Source: Oribacterium sp. oral taxon 102
GTDB taxonomy: Bacteria; Bacillota; Clostridia; Lachnospirales; Lachnospiraceae
Assembly: GCF_013394775.1 (NCBI RefSeq)
Contig: NZ_JABXYT010000001.1
Location: forward strand, 124,001 to 188,000
Direction: 5' to 3'
DNA: 64,000 nt
Positions 27,847 through 38,792 of the stretch are shown here, piece by piece. The notes beneath the pieces were generated by a model. It had not been told where the DNA came from. It did no database searches and saw nothing but the letters and a program-made list of their open reading frames with translations. The translations under genes and the position numbers were made by a program. Each line of letters opens with the position of its first letter. Within the stretch, counting starts at the first letter, position 1.

Positions 27847-29172
27847 TCAGATCTTCACCTTGATGAGCCGCCCCTCCTTCGCCTCGAGGCGGATGAAGAG
27901 CCGGTTGTCCCCCTCCGGCCGGAGCTCCTCTCCGCTCAGAAGATCCACGACGAGCCGCCCCTGAACCGGCAGCGTCACATAGAAGCCCGCTGCCTCCCTG
28001 CTGTTATTCAGCGCCGTGATCACCGCGCTGTTCCGGTCATATCTGGCATACGCCCATTGCCTGCACTGGAGGTACAGCTCCTTGTACTCCCCGATCTGCA
28101 GCTCCGTATTCCTGCCGTGGATCTCCGCCAGCTTCGCCACGAAGCTCGTAAGCTCGTTCGGCTTCATGCGTTCCTGGTCGATCGCCGGACGGAGCGGGCT
28201 GTCGTCGCCGCCCTCCTTCCGTCCCTCCAGGCCGAACTCTCCGCCGTAGTAAATGGACGGATGCCCCGGCAGGGTGAAGAGCGTCATATAACAGAGCCGC
28301 AGATCCTCCGGCTCCCGAAGCTTCGAAGCGATCCGGTCTACGTCATGGTTCTCCAGAAAGGTATAAAGCTCCCTCGCGATTGCGAGATTCCGGTTCAGAT
28401 TGTGCGCGATCTCAAAAAAATTGTGATCGTTGAAGCCGGAGTAAATGGACTTGTGCAGCTCATAGTTCGTCACCGAATGCAGTGTCTCCGCATTGACCCA
28501 ACGGGCATATTCCCCGTGAATCACCTCTCCCAGCAGGAAGAAGTCCGGCTTCATCGGATTCGTGAAGTACCGGAGCGACTTCTGGAAGGACAGATCCAGC
28601 ACGTCCGCGCAGTCCAGCCGCAGTCCGTCGATGTCAAACGCCGAAACCCAATAGCGCACCGTCTCGATCAGGTATTTCCGCACTGCCTCCTCATTGAAAT
28701 TCAATGCCGGAAGCTCCGGATACTCTCTCCAGCAGCCGTAGCGGAAGGCATCGCCAAACGCAGATCTCCCGCCGAAGTCTATGCCCCGGTACCAGCTCCG
28801 GTACGGAGACGCTTCTCCCCGCTCCTGTATGTCCCGAAAGGCGAAGAAGCCTCGCCCGGTGTGATTGAAGACCGCGTCCACAATGATGCGGATGCCGCAG
28901 TTATGCGCATCCCGTACGAAGCTGCGGAAGTCTTCATTGTCCCCCAGACGGTAGTCAACCGTCCGATAGTCTGTCGTGTCGTAACCATGCGTGCCGGACT
29001 GGAACAGCGGCCCGATATAGACCGCATCTACGCCGAGCACCTTCAGATAAGGAAGGTAGGCGCGAAGCTCCGCGAAATGGTGGCGGGGCGCCGTCAGCGT
29101 ATTCCGCTTCTCCGCGCCGACGAGTCCCAGCGGGTAAATGTGATAAAAGACCGCACTGTCATACCATGCCAT
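27847..29172 (-). CDS. GH13 alpha-amylase family protein (cytoplasmic)
   Basis: A 441-residue GH13 enzyme without signal peptide, so cytoplasmic. Conserved regions: VDAVFNHTG (region I), IDGLRLDCADVLD with nucleophile Asp (region II), FLLGEVIHGE with acid/base Glu (region III) and FLENHDVDR (region IV). The compact barrel and the missing N-domain fit a maltodextrin-acting amylase or neopullulanase-like enzyme rather than a branching enzyme. With glgB downstream it probably takes part in storage-polysaccharide or maltodextrin turnover. Precise bond specificity cannot be assigned by eye. Confidence 0.9.
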   Translation of the reverse strand: MAWYDSAVFYHIYPLGLVGAEKRNTLTAPRHHFAELRAYLPYLKVLGVDAVYIGPLFQSGTHGYDTTDYRTVDYRLGDNEDFRSFVRDAHNCGIRIIVDAVFNHTGRGFFAFRDIQERGEASPYRSWYRGIDFGGRSAFGDAFRYGCWREYPELPALNFNEEAVRKYLIETVRYWVSAFDIDGLRLDCADVLDLSFQKSLRYFTNPMKPDFFLLGEVIHGEYARWVNAETLHSVTNYELHKSIYSGFNDHNFFEIAHNLNRNLAIARELYTFLENHDVDRIASKLREPEDLRLCYMTLFTLPGHPSIYYGGEFGLEGRKEGGDDSPLRPAIDQERMKPNELTSFVAKLAEIHGRNTELQIGEYKELYLQCRQWAYARYDRNSAVITALNNSREAAGFYVTLPVQGRLVVDLLSGEELRPEGDNRLFIRLEAKEGRLIKVKI

Positions 29173-29255
29173 GCACTACCCTCTCTCCCCAGACAAAAGC
29201 CGCCGGATTCCCGGCACCAACGAAAGCACGCTTCAGCGCATCACATTGCCGCCGC

Positions 29256-30425
29256 TCAATCTCTCTTCTCCAGTCTGCCGACAAAGTGCTCGATTCGCTC
29301 CAGCGCCCTCTTCAGGTTCTGGATCGAGTAGGCATAGGAGATCCGCATGAAGCCCTCTCCGCAGCTGCCGAAGGCGGTGCCCGGAACGATCGCAACCCTC
29401 TCCTCCCGGAGCAGCTGCGTCGCGAACGCCTCACTCGACATCCCGAAACGCTTCACGGACGGGAAGACATAGAACGCGCCGTAGGGCTCGAAGCAGTCCA
29501 TGCCGAGCCGGCGGAGATTCGACACGAGGTAGCGCCGTCTCTCATTATACGCCTCGCGCATCTTCACCACATCCTCCGCGCCATTCCGGAGCGCCTCCAC
29601 CGCCGCATACTGCGAGGTCGTCGGCGCACACATGATCGCGAACTGATGCAGCTTCAGCATCTGCTGCAGAATCCGCTTCGGTGCGCAGGCATAGCCGAGC
29701 CGCCAGCCTGTCATTGCGTACGCCTTGGAGAAGCCGTTGATGTATACGGTGCGCTCCCGCATCCCCGGAAATTCAATGATGGAACGGCTCTTCCCCTTAT
29801 AGCTGAGCTCCGCGTAGATCTCATCCGTCAGCAAAAAGAGGTCATGCTCCTCAATGATCGGAACCAGCTTCTCGAGATCCTCCCACTCCATGATCGCGCC
29901 GGTCGGATTGTTGGGGAAGGGCAGCACGAGCAGCTTCGTCCGCTCCGTGATCTTCTCCCGGAGCTTCTCCGGCGTCAGACGGAACTCATCCTCCTCAGAA
30001 AGCTCGATCGGCACCGGGGTGCCGCCCGCCATAACCGCGCAGGGCACATAGGAAACATAGCTCGGCTGGGGAATCAGCACCTCCTCGCCCGGCTCCAGCA
30101 TGACCCGCATTGCGAGATCGATCGCCTCCGAGCCGCCGACTGTCACCATGACCTCGCTGCCGGGATCATAGCGCACCTCATACTGCCGCTCCAGATAGGC
30201 GGAGATCTCCTCCTTCAGCTCCCGAAGCCCCGAGTTCGAGGTATAGAAGGTTCTGCCGCGCTCCAGCGAGTAGATTCCCTCCTCACGGATATGCCATGGC
30301 GTATCGAAGTCCGGCTCGCCGACGCCGAGGGAAATCGCATCCTGCATCTCCGCAACGATATCGAAGAACCTGCGGATGCCGCTCGGCTGTATCTCTGTAA
30401 TCTTCGAATTCAATGGATTTCTCAT
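29256..30425 (-). CDS. Class I/II PLP-dependent aminotransferase
   Basis: A 389-residue fold-type I aminotransferase. It has the N-terminal SLGVGEPDFDTPWHI, the cofactor pocket GGSEAIDLAM, PNNPTGAIMEWEDLE, the tyrosine DEIYAELSY, the Schiff-base lysine in NGFSKAYAMTGWRLGY and the C-terminal carboxylate-binding arginine in FMRISYAYS. The group includes aspartate, aromatic and PatA-type enzymes, and the substrate cannot be assigned more closely. Its ATG overlaps the stop of the Lrp-type regulator (ATGA), an arrangement common in Clostridia, which suggests the regulator controls this gene with its amino-acid effector. Confidence 0.93.
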   Translation of the reverse strand: MRNPLNSKITEIQPSGIRRFFDIVAEMQDAISLGVGEPDFDTPWHIREEGIYSLERGRTFYTSNSGLRELKEEISAYLERQYEVRYDPGSEVMVTVGGSEAIDLAMRVMLEPGEEVLIPQPSYVSYVPCAVMAGGTPVPIELSEEDEFRLTPEKLREKITERTKLLVLPFPNNPTGAIMEWEDLEKLVPIIEEHDLFLLTDEIYAELSYKGKSRSIIEFPGMRERTVYINGFSKAYAMTGWRLGYACAPKRILQQMLKLHQFAIMCAPTTSQYAAVEALRNGAEDVVKMREAYNERRRYLVSNLRRLGMDCFEPYGAFYVFPSVKRFGMSSEAFATQLLREERVAIVPGTAFGSCGEGFMRISYAYSIQNLKRALERIEHFVGRLEKRD

Positions 30426-30904
30426 GGCGATACCTTCATTCTCTCATCCTGTCTCGGCTTCTCGATGCTCGTCCCATGATCCTTGTAGCGCTTCAGCACG
30501 AAGTGCGTCGCTGTGGAAAGCACAGAGTCCATCGGGCTCAGCTTCATAGAAACGAAGTTCGCCACCTCCTTCATCGTCTTGCCCTTGATCATCACCGTGA
30601 AGTCGTAGCCGCCGCTCATCAGATAGAGCGCGTCCACCTCGTCGTATTGATAGATCCGCTCGGCGATGGAGTCGAAGCCCATTCCACGCTGCGGCGTGAC
30701 CTTCACCTCGATCAGTGCATCCACCCGCTCGTCGTCGGTCCTGTCCCAGTTGATCAGAGTGTGGTAGCCGCAGATGATATGCTCTTCCTCCATCGCCGCA
30801 AGCTCCGCCGCGACCTTCTCCTCATCCTCTCCCAGAATCGCCGCGATATCCCTCACGCTCAGCTTCGCATTTTTCTCAATGATGGTAAGAATCTTCTCTC
30901 TCAT
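30422..30904 (-). CDS. Lrp/AsnC family transcriptional regulator
   Basis: A 160-residue regulator: an N-terminal winged helix-turn-helix (KNAKLSVRDIAAILGEDEEKVAAEL) and a C-terminal RAM/ASNC effector domain (ALIEVKVTPQRGMGFDSIAERI, ALYLMSGGYDFTVMIKG). The Lrp family senses amino acids and controls their metabolism. It is translationally coupled to the aminotransferase downstream. Upstream lies a 444-base gene-free region containing one copy of the structured repeat described separately. Confidence 0.92.
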   Translation of the reverse strand: MREKILTIIEKNAKLSVRDIAAILGEDEEKVAAELAAMEEEHIICGYHTLINWDRTDDERVDALIEVKVTPQRGMGFDSIAERIYQYDEVDALYLMSGGYDFTVMIKGKTMKEVANFVSMKLSPMDSVLSTATHFVLKRYKDHGTSIEKPRQDERMKVSP

Positions 30905-31131
30905 AGCTTCCCGCTTCTCCTCATTTTTCTCCGTGCGGAAATCCGCGCGGCGCTATAGCACTACCACTCTGCCTGCCGGTCTGTCCGGTGCTTCGCCGAA
31001 CCGTGCATAAGCCCCAGCACTGCTAGAGCTCCAAAAAATGTGCATAAGTCCTCGCACTGCTCCGCTTCTTCGAAGCTCCCGCAGTGCCGACAGGAATTCG
31101 CACTCTCGTGCCGCTTCGCTGCACTTTGTGC

Positions 31132-31238
31132 GACTCGGCTTCGCCCGGGAGGCTTCAACCGACCTCCCTTCGGGAGGCACTTCTCTTCGAGAAGTGGTCA
31201 TGTGCGCTCCGAGTCTGCCCAATGGCAGACTTCTACGC
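31132..31238. repeat. Structured intergenic element, copy 1
   Basis: A chain of short perfect hairpins: GGGAGG/CCTCCC (31147-31168), CCTCCC/GGGAGG (31163-31177), CACTTCTC/GAGAAGTG (31178-31196, loop TTC) and AGTCTGCC/GGCAGACT (31212-31231, loop CAAT), joined by the conserved single-stranded GTCATGTGCGCTCC and ending TCTACGC. The last 67 bases align without gaps to copy 2 at 39154-39220, with differences in the stems compensated on both sides. Strand of function is unknown. Confidence 0.8.
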
Positions 31239-31253
31239 TCTCATTCCTGTTGT

Positions 31254-31314
31254 CCTGTCAGATGTCAGAACAGCCGCTCGTGTTAACACGGCGGCTGTTC
31301 TGTCGCCTGACAGG
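31254..31314. repeat. Large imperfect palindrome (hairpin/cruciform)
   Basis: CCTGTCAG (31254-31261) pairs with CTGACAGG (31307-31314); inside, CAGAACAGCCGC (31266-31277) pairs with GCGGCTGTTCTG (31291-31302); the centre CGTGTTAACACG (31279-31290) is itself a perfect 12-bp palindrome. Four-base bulges lie opposite each other. There is no run of T on either side, so it is not a standard terminator. Confidence 0.9.
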
Positions 31315-31348
31315 GACTTATGCACTAATTGTATCGAATTTCATGCAA

Positions 31349-32074
31349 TCAGGCAAGGGAATCCGGAAAAAGCTTCCGAAGCTCATCCTCATGGCTCTTC
31401 TCGAGGAAGCTCCGTTCACGCCCGTCTACCCGAATCCTCTGCGGCTCTGTGCCGGTGCGTCCGAAGAGCGCGCAGCATATCCCGCACGCGCGAAGCGCCT
31501 CGCAAAGCGCATAGCCCCGCTCCGCCGCGAGCAAATAGCAGTTCTCCGAGAAGAGGCGGTAAGGATTCAGCCCAAAAAGCTCGCAGAGCTCCAAGGTTAT
31601 CGAACGAAGCGGAATACAATCGCAGCGGAACTCGCATCCGAACGGCTTTCCGATCCGCCTGCCCTCCTCGTCTCTGCTCTCCTCCTCGAGGAAATCCCAG
31701 AGCGCGGCAAGTACCCCGCCTGCCCCGACGCACCTCCATTTACGGACGCCGTAGCGGCAGCAAAGATCCGGAAGCAGATCCTCGCTGTCTCCAAACACGA
31801 TCTCCCCCGCATTCCTCTTCGCCTCCAAATCCGGCTCTCCCTCCGGAACCGGCTTTCCGCTCTCCGTAAACAGGAGGATATGGCGTGCCGAGAGTCCCTG
31901 CTCCGTGAAGCTAAGCCGTGGGAGCTCCCGCATTCCGAGGAGCTCCTCCGTGAGATACGCCCTTCCGAAGCGCGCCCGGAGCTCCTCCTTCTTCTCCGAG
32001 AGAATCCGCTCCGTCCCGCGGGTTCCGGCATAGCCTACGAGCAGGAGCTCCAGCTCTCCTGACAATACTGCCAT
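31349..32074 (-). CDS. AIR synthase-related / HypE-like C-terminal domain protein
   Basis: A 241-residue protein preceded by GAGGAGGG. The second half resembles the C-terminal domain of the AIR synthase/HypE/ThiL fold: AGGVLAALWDFLEE, then CIPLRSITLELCELFGLNPYRLFSENCYLLAA, which parallels the PIRQETIEICEYFGLNPY segment of Clostridial 'hydrogenase maturation factor' homologues. The N-terminal ATP-binding domain is shortened and the usual Asp-rich nucleotide motif is not visible, so enzymatic activity is doubtful. Seven cysteines, several in CC and CxC pairs, are unusual. It follows a 36-residue membrane protein gene. Function unknown. Confidence 0.7.
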   Translation of the reverse strand: MAVLSGELELLLVGYAGTRGTERILSEKKEELRARFGRAYLTEELLGMRELPRLSFTEQGLSARHILLFTESGKPVPEGEPDLEAKRNAGEIVFGDSEDLLPDLCCRYGVRKWRCVGAGGVLAALWDFLEEESRDEEGRRIGKPFGCEFRCDCIPLRSITLELCELFGLNPYRLFSENCYLLAAERGYALCEALRACGICCALFGRTGTEPQRIRVDGRERSFLEKSHEDELRKLFPDSLA

Positions 32075-32094
32075 CCTTCCCTCCTCTCTCCTCG

Positions 32095-32147
32095 CAGCAA
32101 AAGCGGCAACGCACGCCTCGGTTCCGCCTCGGACATTCGTTGCCGCT
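32095..32147 (-). terminator. Possible terminator after the 36-residue membrane protein gene
   Basis: AGCGGCAACG at 32102-32111 and its complement at 32138-32147 form a 10-bp stem around a loop with a further GAGGCGGAACCGAGGC-type hairpin. On the minus strand it is followed by TTTTGC only, so it is a weak terminator or an mRNA processing hairpin ahead of the AIR synthase-like gene. Confidence 0.5.
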
Positions 32148-32167
32148 CTCCTCTGTGACGCCGCATG

Positions 32168-32278
32168 CTATCGCAGGATAGACAGAAGCGGCGGGATCAC
32201 CATCGCCAGCACCATGACTACAACCATCGCAATGACGACAACTGCGGATATGGTTTTTTTCTGCTTCGGACTCATCAT
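32168..32278 (-). CDS. 36-residue single-helix membrane protein (DUF4044-like)
   Basis: Two adjacent ATGs at 32278 and 32275 follow AAAGGGAGAG. The product begins MMSPKQKKTISAVVVIAMVV and ends MVIPPLLSILR: a short basic head and one hydrophobic helix of about 20 residues, then stop. Size, basic head and Met/Val-rich helix recall the DUF4044 mini-proteins common in Bacillota. It was too short for usual ORF cut-offs. Good ribosome site, membrane-like composition and a following hairpin support it; function is unknown. Confidence 0.72.
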   Translation of the reverse strand: MMSPKQKKTISAVVVIAMVVVMVLAMVIPPLLSILR

Positions 32279-32303
32279 AAAAGACTCTCCCTTTGGATTA
32301 GAG

Positions 32304-32365
32304 AAACACTGATTTATTACGCACACCCGTTGACAGCAGCTTCCCCGATTTCATCAGCATTTCCT
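32304..32365. repeat. MITE-like short element with inverted ends (copy B)
   Basis: GAAACACTGATT at 32304-32315 is an inverted, imperfect partner of ATCAGCATTTCC at 32354-32365, enclosing a 38-bp core. The minus-strand sequence GGAAATGCTGATGAAATC... continues into GGGGAAGC, TGTCAACGGGTGTG and matches copy A next to proC over about 44 bases; its other end (GTGCGT-AT-AATCAGTGTTTC) recurs at 23767-23792. Confidence 0.6.
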
Positions 32366-32450
32366 CAGAACATAACACCGTTGCATTTTACCCCATTTCC
32401 ACGGGATGCGCAAGACCACCTCTGCCGTGCTTTCGCACGCCCTGAAGCAT

Positions 32451-32494
32451 CACGCCCATTGGTACATCGCTTCCCGGACTTGACCAGCCTTTCC
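32451..32494. repeat. MITE-like short element, partial copy A, abutting proC
   Basis: On the minus strand GGAAAGGCTGGTCAAGTC, CGGGAAGC, ATGTACCAATGGGCGTG lines up with copy B at 32304-32365 with about one change every four bases. It begins exactly at the base after the proC stop codon and lacks the far inverted end. Confidence 0.55.
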
Positions 32495-33295
32495 CTAGTC
32501 CTCCTGAATCGCCTGCACCGCAGAGAGGACCGCTGAACGGAACGCCTTTTCTTCGAGCTTCGCCACGCCCCGGATGGTCGCACCTCCCGGAGAGCAGACC
32601 GCATCCTTCATGACGCCCGGATGCAGACGGGTCGCCTCCTGCATCGCTGCAGTTCCCTCCAGCATCCCTGCCGAAAGTGCATAGGCAGTCTTTCTCGGCA
32701 GTCCGTACATCACTCCGGCGTCTGCCAGCGCCTCCATGAAGAGATCCGCAAAGGCCGCTCCGCAGCTTGACAGGATGCCTGCAATCCCCATCTGCGCAGT
32801 CTCCGCCATCACAATCGTGCTCATCGCGGACAAAATATCTGTCACCTCCATGAACTCCGCATCACGGAGAGAATGCTTCCGCTCCACCACGAATATGCCT
32901 CTTCCGATAGACACCGGCGTATTCGGGCAGGTGCAGAGCAGCTGCACATCCGCCGGAAGCAGTACAGACAGACGGTCGAATTCATAGCCCCAGATAATGG
33001 AGACGATGACCTTTCCCGAAAGCCTCTCCTTAAGAGAGGAGAGCACGCTCTCCGCGAGATTCGGCTTCACGCAGAGGAAGAGCAGCTCCGCCTCCTGTAC
33101 GACCTCCTCCGGCGTCTTCCGCGCATTTATCCCGCCGAGCTCCGCGCAGCGCTTCTCACACTTTTCAAAATGCGCACCGCAGGCATAGAGCTGTACGGCG
33201 GCGATCCGCCCGGAGCCGAGCATCCCCTCCGCGATCCCGGAGCCCATATTGCCGAAGCCGATAAATCCGATTTTCAAATTCCTGATCTCTGTCAT
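32495..33295 (-). CDS. proC: Pyrroline-5-carboxylate reductase
   Basis: A 266-residue ProC. The Rossmann NAD(P) motif is IGFIGFGNMGSGIAEGML at residues 8-25; the family C-terminal signature is seen in SSCGAAFADLFMEALADAGVMYGL and the conserved CSPGGATIRGV near residue 240. It reduces pyrroline-5-carboxylate to proline in the cytoplasm. The ATG at 33295 follows GGAGTAGT; the frame is open to 33484 but the extension is Arg/Gly-rich and unrelated. It lies 217 bases downstream of the atp operon on the same strand. Confidence 0.94.
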   Translation of the reverse strand: MTEIRNLKIGFIGFGNMGSGIAEGMLGSGRIAAVQLYACGAHFEKCEKRCAELGGINARKTPEEVVQEAELLFLCVKPNLAESVLSSLKERLSGKVIVSIIWGYEFDRLSVLLPADVQLLCTCPNTPVSIGRGIFVVERKHSLRDAEFMEVTDILSAMSTIVMAETAQMGIAGILSSCGAAFADLFMEALADAGVMYGLPRKTAYALSAGMLEGTAAMQEATRLHPGVMKDAVCSPGGATIRGVAKLEEKAFRSAVLSAVQAIQED

Positions 33296-33512
33296 ACTAC
33301 TCCATTCCACTCTGCTGCGAGGGGCGAAGCCCCCCTCCCCTTCTGCTCCCGATCGCTCCAGGGCGCCGCATTCCTCCCGCATTCCATGCTCCCGCAGCAG
33401 CCGCTGCCGCACGGCTCCCCGCATTCCGCGCTCCCTATGCGGCGCTTCATACCATGGAGCACCCACGCACCGCCCTGCAGACATTTCACGCGAAAGTTCC
33501 CTGCCATCACGA

Positions 33513-36219
<2,707 letters not shown>

Positions 36220-36233
<14 letters not shown>

Positions 36234-38256
36234 CGCCTGCCTCCTTCTGGTATGTCGCGCGGAACTCCTCTGCGACCGCGCGGATCTTCTCGCGGCTGTC
36301 GTCCGTCAGGAGCCTTGAAATCTCGATGTTCTTCTCAATCTCCGGATACTTCTCATGGAAATAGGAGAGAAGCTCTCCCTGGTACCGCTTGACCTCCTTC
36401 GGCGGAACGTCCATCATCAGCTTGTCCAGCGCGACCACCAGCGTGACGACCTGCTCCCCGAGCGACATCGGTCGGCCGAGCGGCTGCTTCAGGAGCTCCA
36501 TCAGTACCCTGCCCTGTGTGAGCTGCGCCTTCGTATTCTCATCGAGATCCGAGGAGAACTGCGTAAATACCGCCATCTCCCGATACTGTGCGAGGTCGAT
36601 ACGGAGCGAGCCGGACGCCTTCTTCATCGCCTTCGCCTGCGCAGCGCCGCCCACACGGGATACGGAAAGTCCGACATTGACCGCCGGCCGCTGCCCCTCG
36701 AAGAAGAGACTGCTCTCCAGGAAGATCTGCCCGTCCGTGATGGAAATGACATTGGTCGGAATATATGCCGACACATCCCCCGCCTGCGTCTCGATGATGG
36801 GGAGCGCGGTGATCGAGCCGCCGCCCAGCGCGTCCGAAAGACGGCAGGAGCGCTCGAGCAGCCGGCTGTGCAGGTAGAAAACATCACCCGGATACGCCTC
36901 ACGCCCCGGCGCGCGTCCCAGCAGAAGGGAGAGCGCGCGGTATGCCACGGCATGCTTCGAGAGGTCGTCATAAACGATCAGGACATCCTTGCCCTTGTAC
37001 ATGAAATATTCGGCAAGACTGGTCGCCGCATAGGGCGCGATATACTGAATCGGCGCGGGATCTGCCGCCGTCGCCGCGACAACGCAGGTATAATCCATCG
37101 CACCGTGCTTCTTCAGATTGTCCACCAGCGCGGCAAGCGTCGATTCCTTCTGCCCGATGCCGACATAGATGCAGACGCAGTCCTTGTCATGCTGGTTCAG
37201 AATGGTATCGATCGCGATCGAGGTCTTGCCCGTCTGCCGGTCTCCGATGATCAGCTCTCTCTGTCCGCGCCCGATCGGAAACATGGAATCGATCGCGAGG
37301 ATACCGGTCTGCATCGGCTCGCTGACCGACTTCCGGTCAATGATGCCCGGTGCCGGCTGCTCGATCGCGCGATAATCGTCCGCAGGAATAGAGCCTCTGC
37401 CATCGATCGGCGCGCCCAGCGCGTCGATCACGCGCCCGAGATACGCATCACCCACCGGAATGCCCGCCATCCTGCCGGTACGGATGCCGCGGCTGCCCTC
37501 GATGATATCCGCCTCGTCGCCGAAGAGAATGACGCCGATGCGATCCCGCTCGATGTTCTGCACCATGCCCTTGACGCCGTTATCGAACTGAATGACCTCG
37601 CCGTACATCGCATGATCCAGCCCGTTCAGGATCACGACGCCGTCTCCGATGCTCTCGACGAAGCCGATCTCCTTTTTCTCCGCCTTCAGGTCGAAGGTAT
37701 TGACGGAATTCCGGAGGATGGTAATGATGTCCGCATCGCTCGTAAGGGAGGAGCGGGTGTTCCGGATCTCCTCCATGAACTGCTCTCTCCGTCCTCTGGT
37801 GCTCCAGTCGAACTGATCGTTTCCGACCTCAAGGATAAAGCCGCCGCCAAGGGAGGCATCCTCCTCCAGATCGAACTGCACATGGTTGGACCGGTACTTG
37901 TCACTGACGAACTTCTGGATCTTGATGAGCTGCTCCTCGGACGGCTTCGTCACATAGCGCAGCTTCACACGGAGCACTGTCGCCTCCGCGCTGGCGAGAC
38001 GCATATACTCGTCCGCGATCTCCCGCCATGTCCCGATCGTATTGTCATCGCAGAGCACCTTCAGGATGTCCCGCACCTCTGTCGGGAATACGCTGTTAAT
38101 CACACTGTGCCGCTGCTCCAGCGGAACCGTCGGGTCGGCGAGCTGTGAGGAGGTTTCCGGCAAAACCTCGAAGATTCTCGTGGTCTCCTCAATGACGCTC
38201 TTCGGCACCTTCATGCGATTCAGCTGCGCAGCATACTCCACTGTCTTTTGAATCAT
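36220..38256 (-). CDS. atpHA: F-type ATP synthase delta-alpha fusion protein
   Basis: A single 678-residue frame encodes delta followed by alpha. Residues 1-168 are delta (OSCP): N-terminal helical domain from VEYAAQLNRMKVPKSV, the TVPLEQRHSVINSVF helix, and C-terminal YVTKPSEEQLIKIQKFV ... DASLGGGFILEVGNDQFDWSTRGR. Residues 172-678 are alpha: DADIITILRNSVNTFD corresponds to the alpha N-terminal helix, EIGFVESIGDGVVILNGL to its beta-barrel, then Walker A GDRQTGKTSIA, VGIGQKESTLAAL, the arginine-finger region VGLSVSRVGGAAQAKAMK and C-terminal helices. No stop, internal ATG with ribosome site or frameshift separates them. The gene starts 6 nt after atpF, exactly where atpH and atpA normally lie. 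Stoichiometry (three alpha, one delta) makes this arrangement puzzling; see findings. Confidence 0.93.
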
Positions 38257-38262
38257 AAGTCC

Positions 38263-38748
38263 TTACCCCTTCTTCTCCGCATCGCTCAGGAAGGTATCAT
38301 AGAGCTTGCTGTCATTCTCGCTGGAATCTCTGGACGCGGCGATCTTATATGCCGCCTGTGCTACCAGGAGCGCCATCTGCTCCTGCATCTCGTGCTGCTT
38401 CGCCTCCGCCTCCTTCTGCGCCTCTATCTTGGCATCGGAAATGATCTTGCCTGCCTTCTCCCGGGCATTGGCGATAATCTCGTCGTACTCCTTGGAGGCG
38501 GCGAGCCGGGTCGAATCGAGCTTCTGCTGCCGCTCTGTCTCGATGTTCGCCATCGTTTCCTCGTAGCTCTTCTTCATCTCCTGCGCCGCCGCATTGGCAT
38601 TCTCCGCATTCTTATAGGATGCAGAGATCTCCTGCTCCCGCCGGGCAAGAATCTCCCGCACCGGCTTGAACAGGAAGCGCTTCATCAGAAAGTACAGGAA
38701 CAGCAGATTGATTACGGTAAATAAAATATTGATGTCAACTCTGAGCAT
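38263..38748 (-). CDS. atpF: F-type ATP synthase b subunit
   Basis: A 161-residue b subunit: one N-terminal membrane helix (INILFTVINLLFLYFLMKRFLFKP) followed by a long charged right-handed coiled coil (VREILARREQEISASYKNAEN ... ASKEYDEIIANAREKAGKII), the peripheral stalk. GGGGAGAAA precedes the ATG. It lies between atpE and the delta-alpha gene; its C-terminus should bind the delta part. Confidence 0.95.
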   Translation of the reverse strand: MLRVDINILFTVINLLFLYFLMKRFLFKPVREILARREQEISASYKNAENANAAAQEMKKSYEETMANIETERQQKLDSTRLAASKEYDEIIANAREKAGKIISDAKIEAQKEAEAKQHEMQEQMALLVAQAAYKIAASRDSSENDSKLYDTFLSDAEKKG

Positions 38749-38792
38749 TTTCTCCCCTTTCCTATCCGCTGGAAACCGTTCCTTCCGTCCGT

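Larger units (their letters stand above)
30905..31348. other. Gene-free region rich in inverted repeats
   Basis: 444 bases without a supported gene. The stretch from 31040 to 31325 is framed by a 12-bp inverted repeat (GTGCATAAGTCC at 31040-31051 and its complement at 31314-31325). Within it are the structured element at 31132-31238 and a large hairpin at 31254-31314. A second, imperfect copy of the left arm (GTGCATAAGCCC) lies at about 31003-31014. The long plus-strand ORFs through this region continue antisense into the next gene and are rejected. Confidence 0.75.

Noticed and set aside
31040..32062. A 340-codon plus-strand frame across the structured region and the AIR synthase-like gene
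   Set aside because: Its first part crosses hairpin-rich non-coding DNA and the rest is antisense to a gene with better start and domain evidence.
36355..38148. A 597-codon plus-strand frame opposite the delta-alpha gene
   Set aside because: Antisense shadow of strongly conserved ATP synthase sequence; no ribosome site and no recognisable domain.
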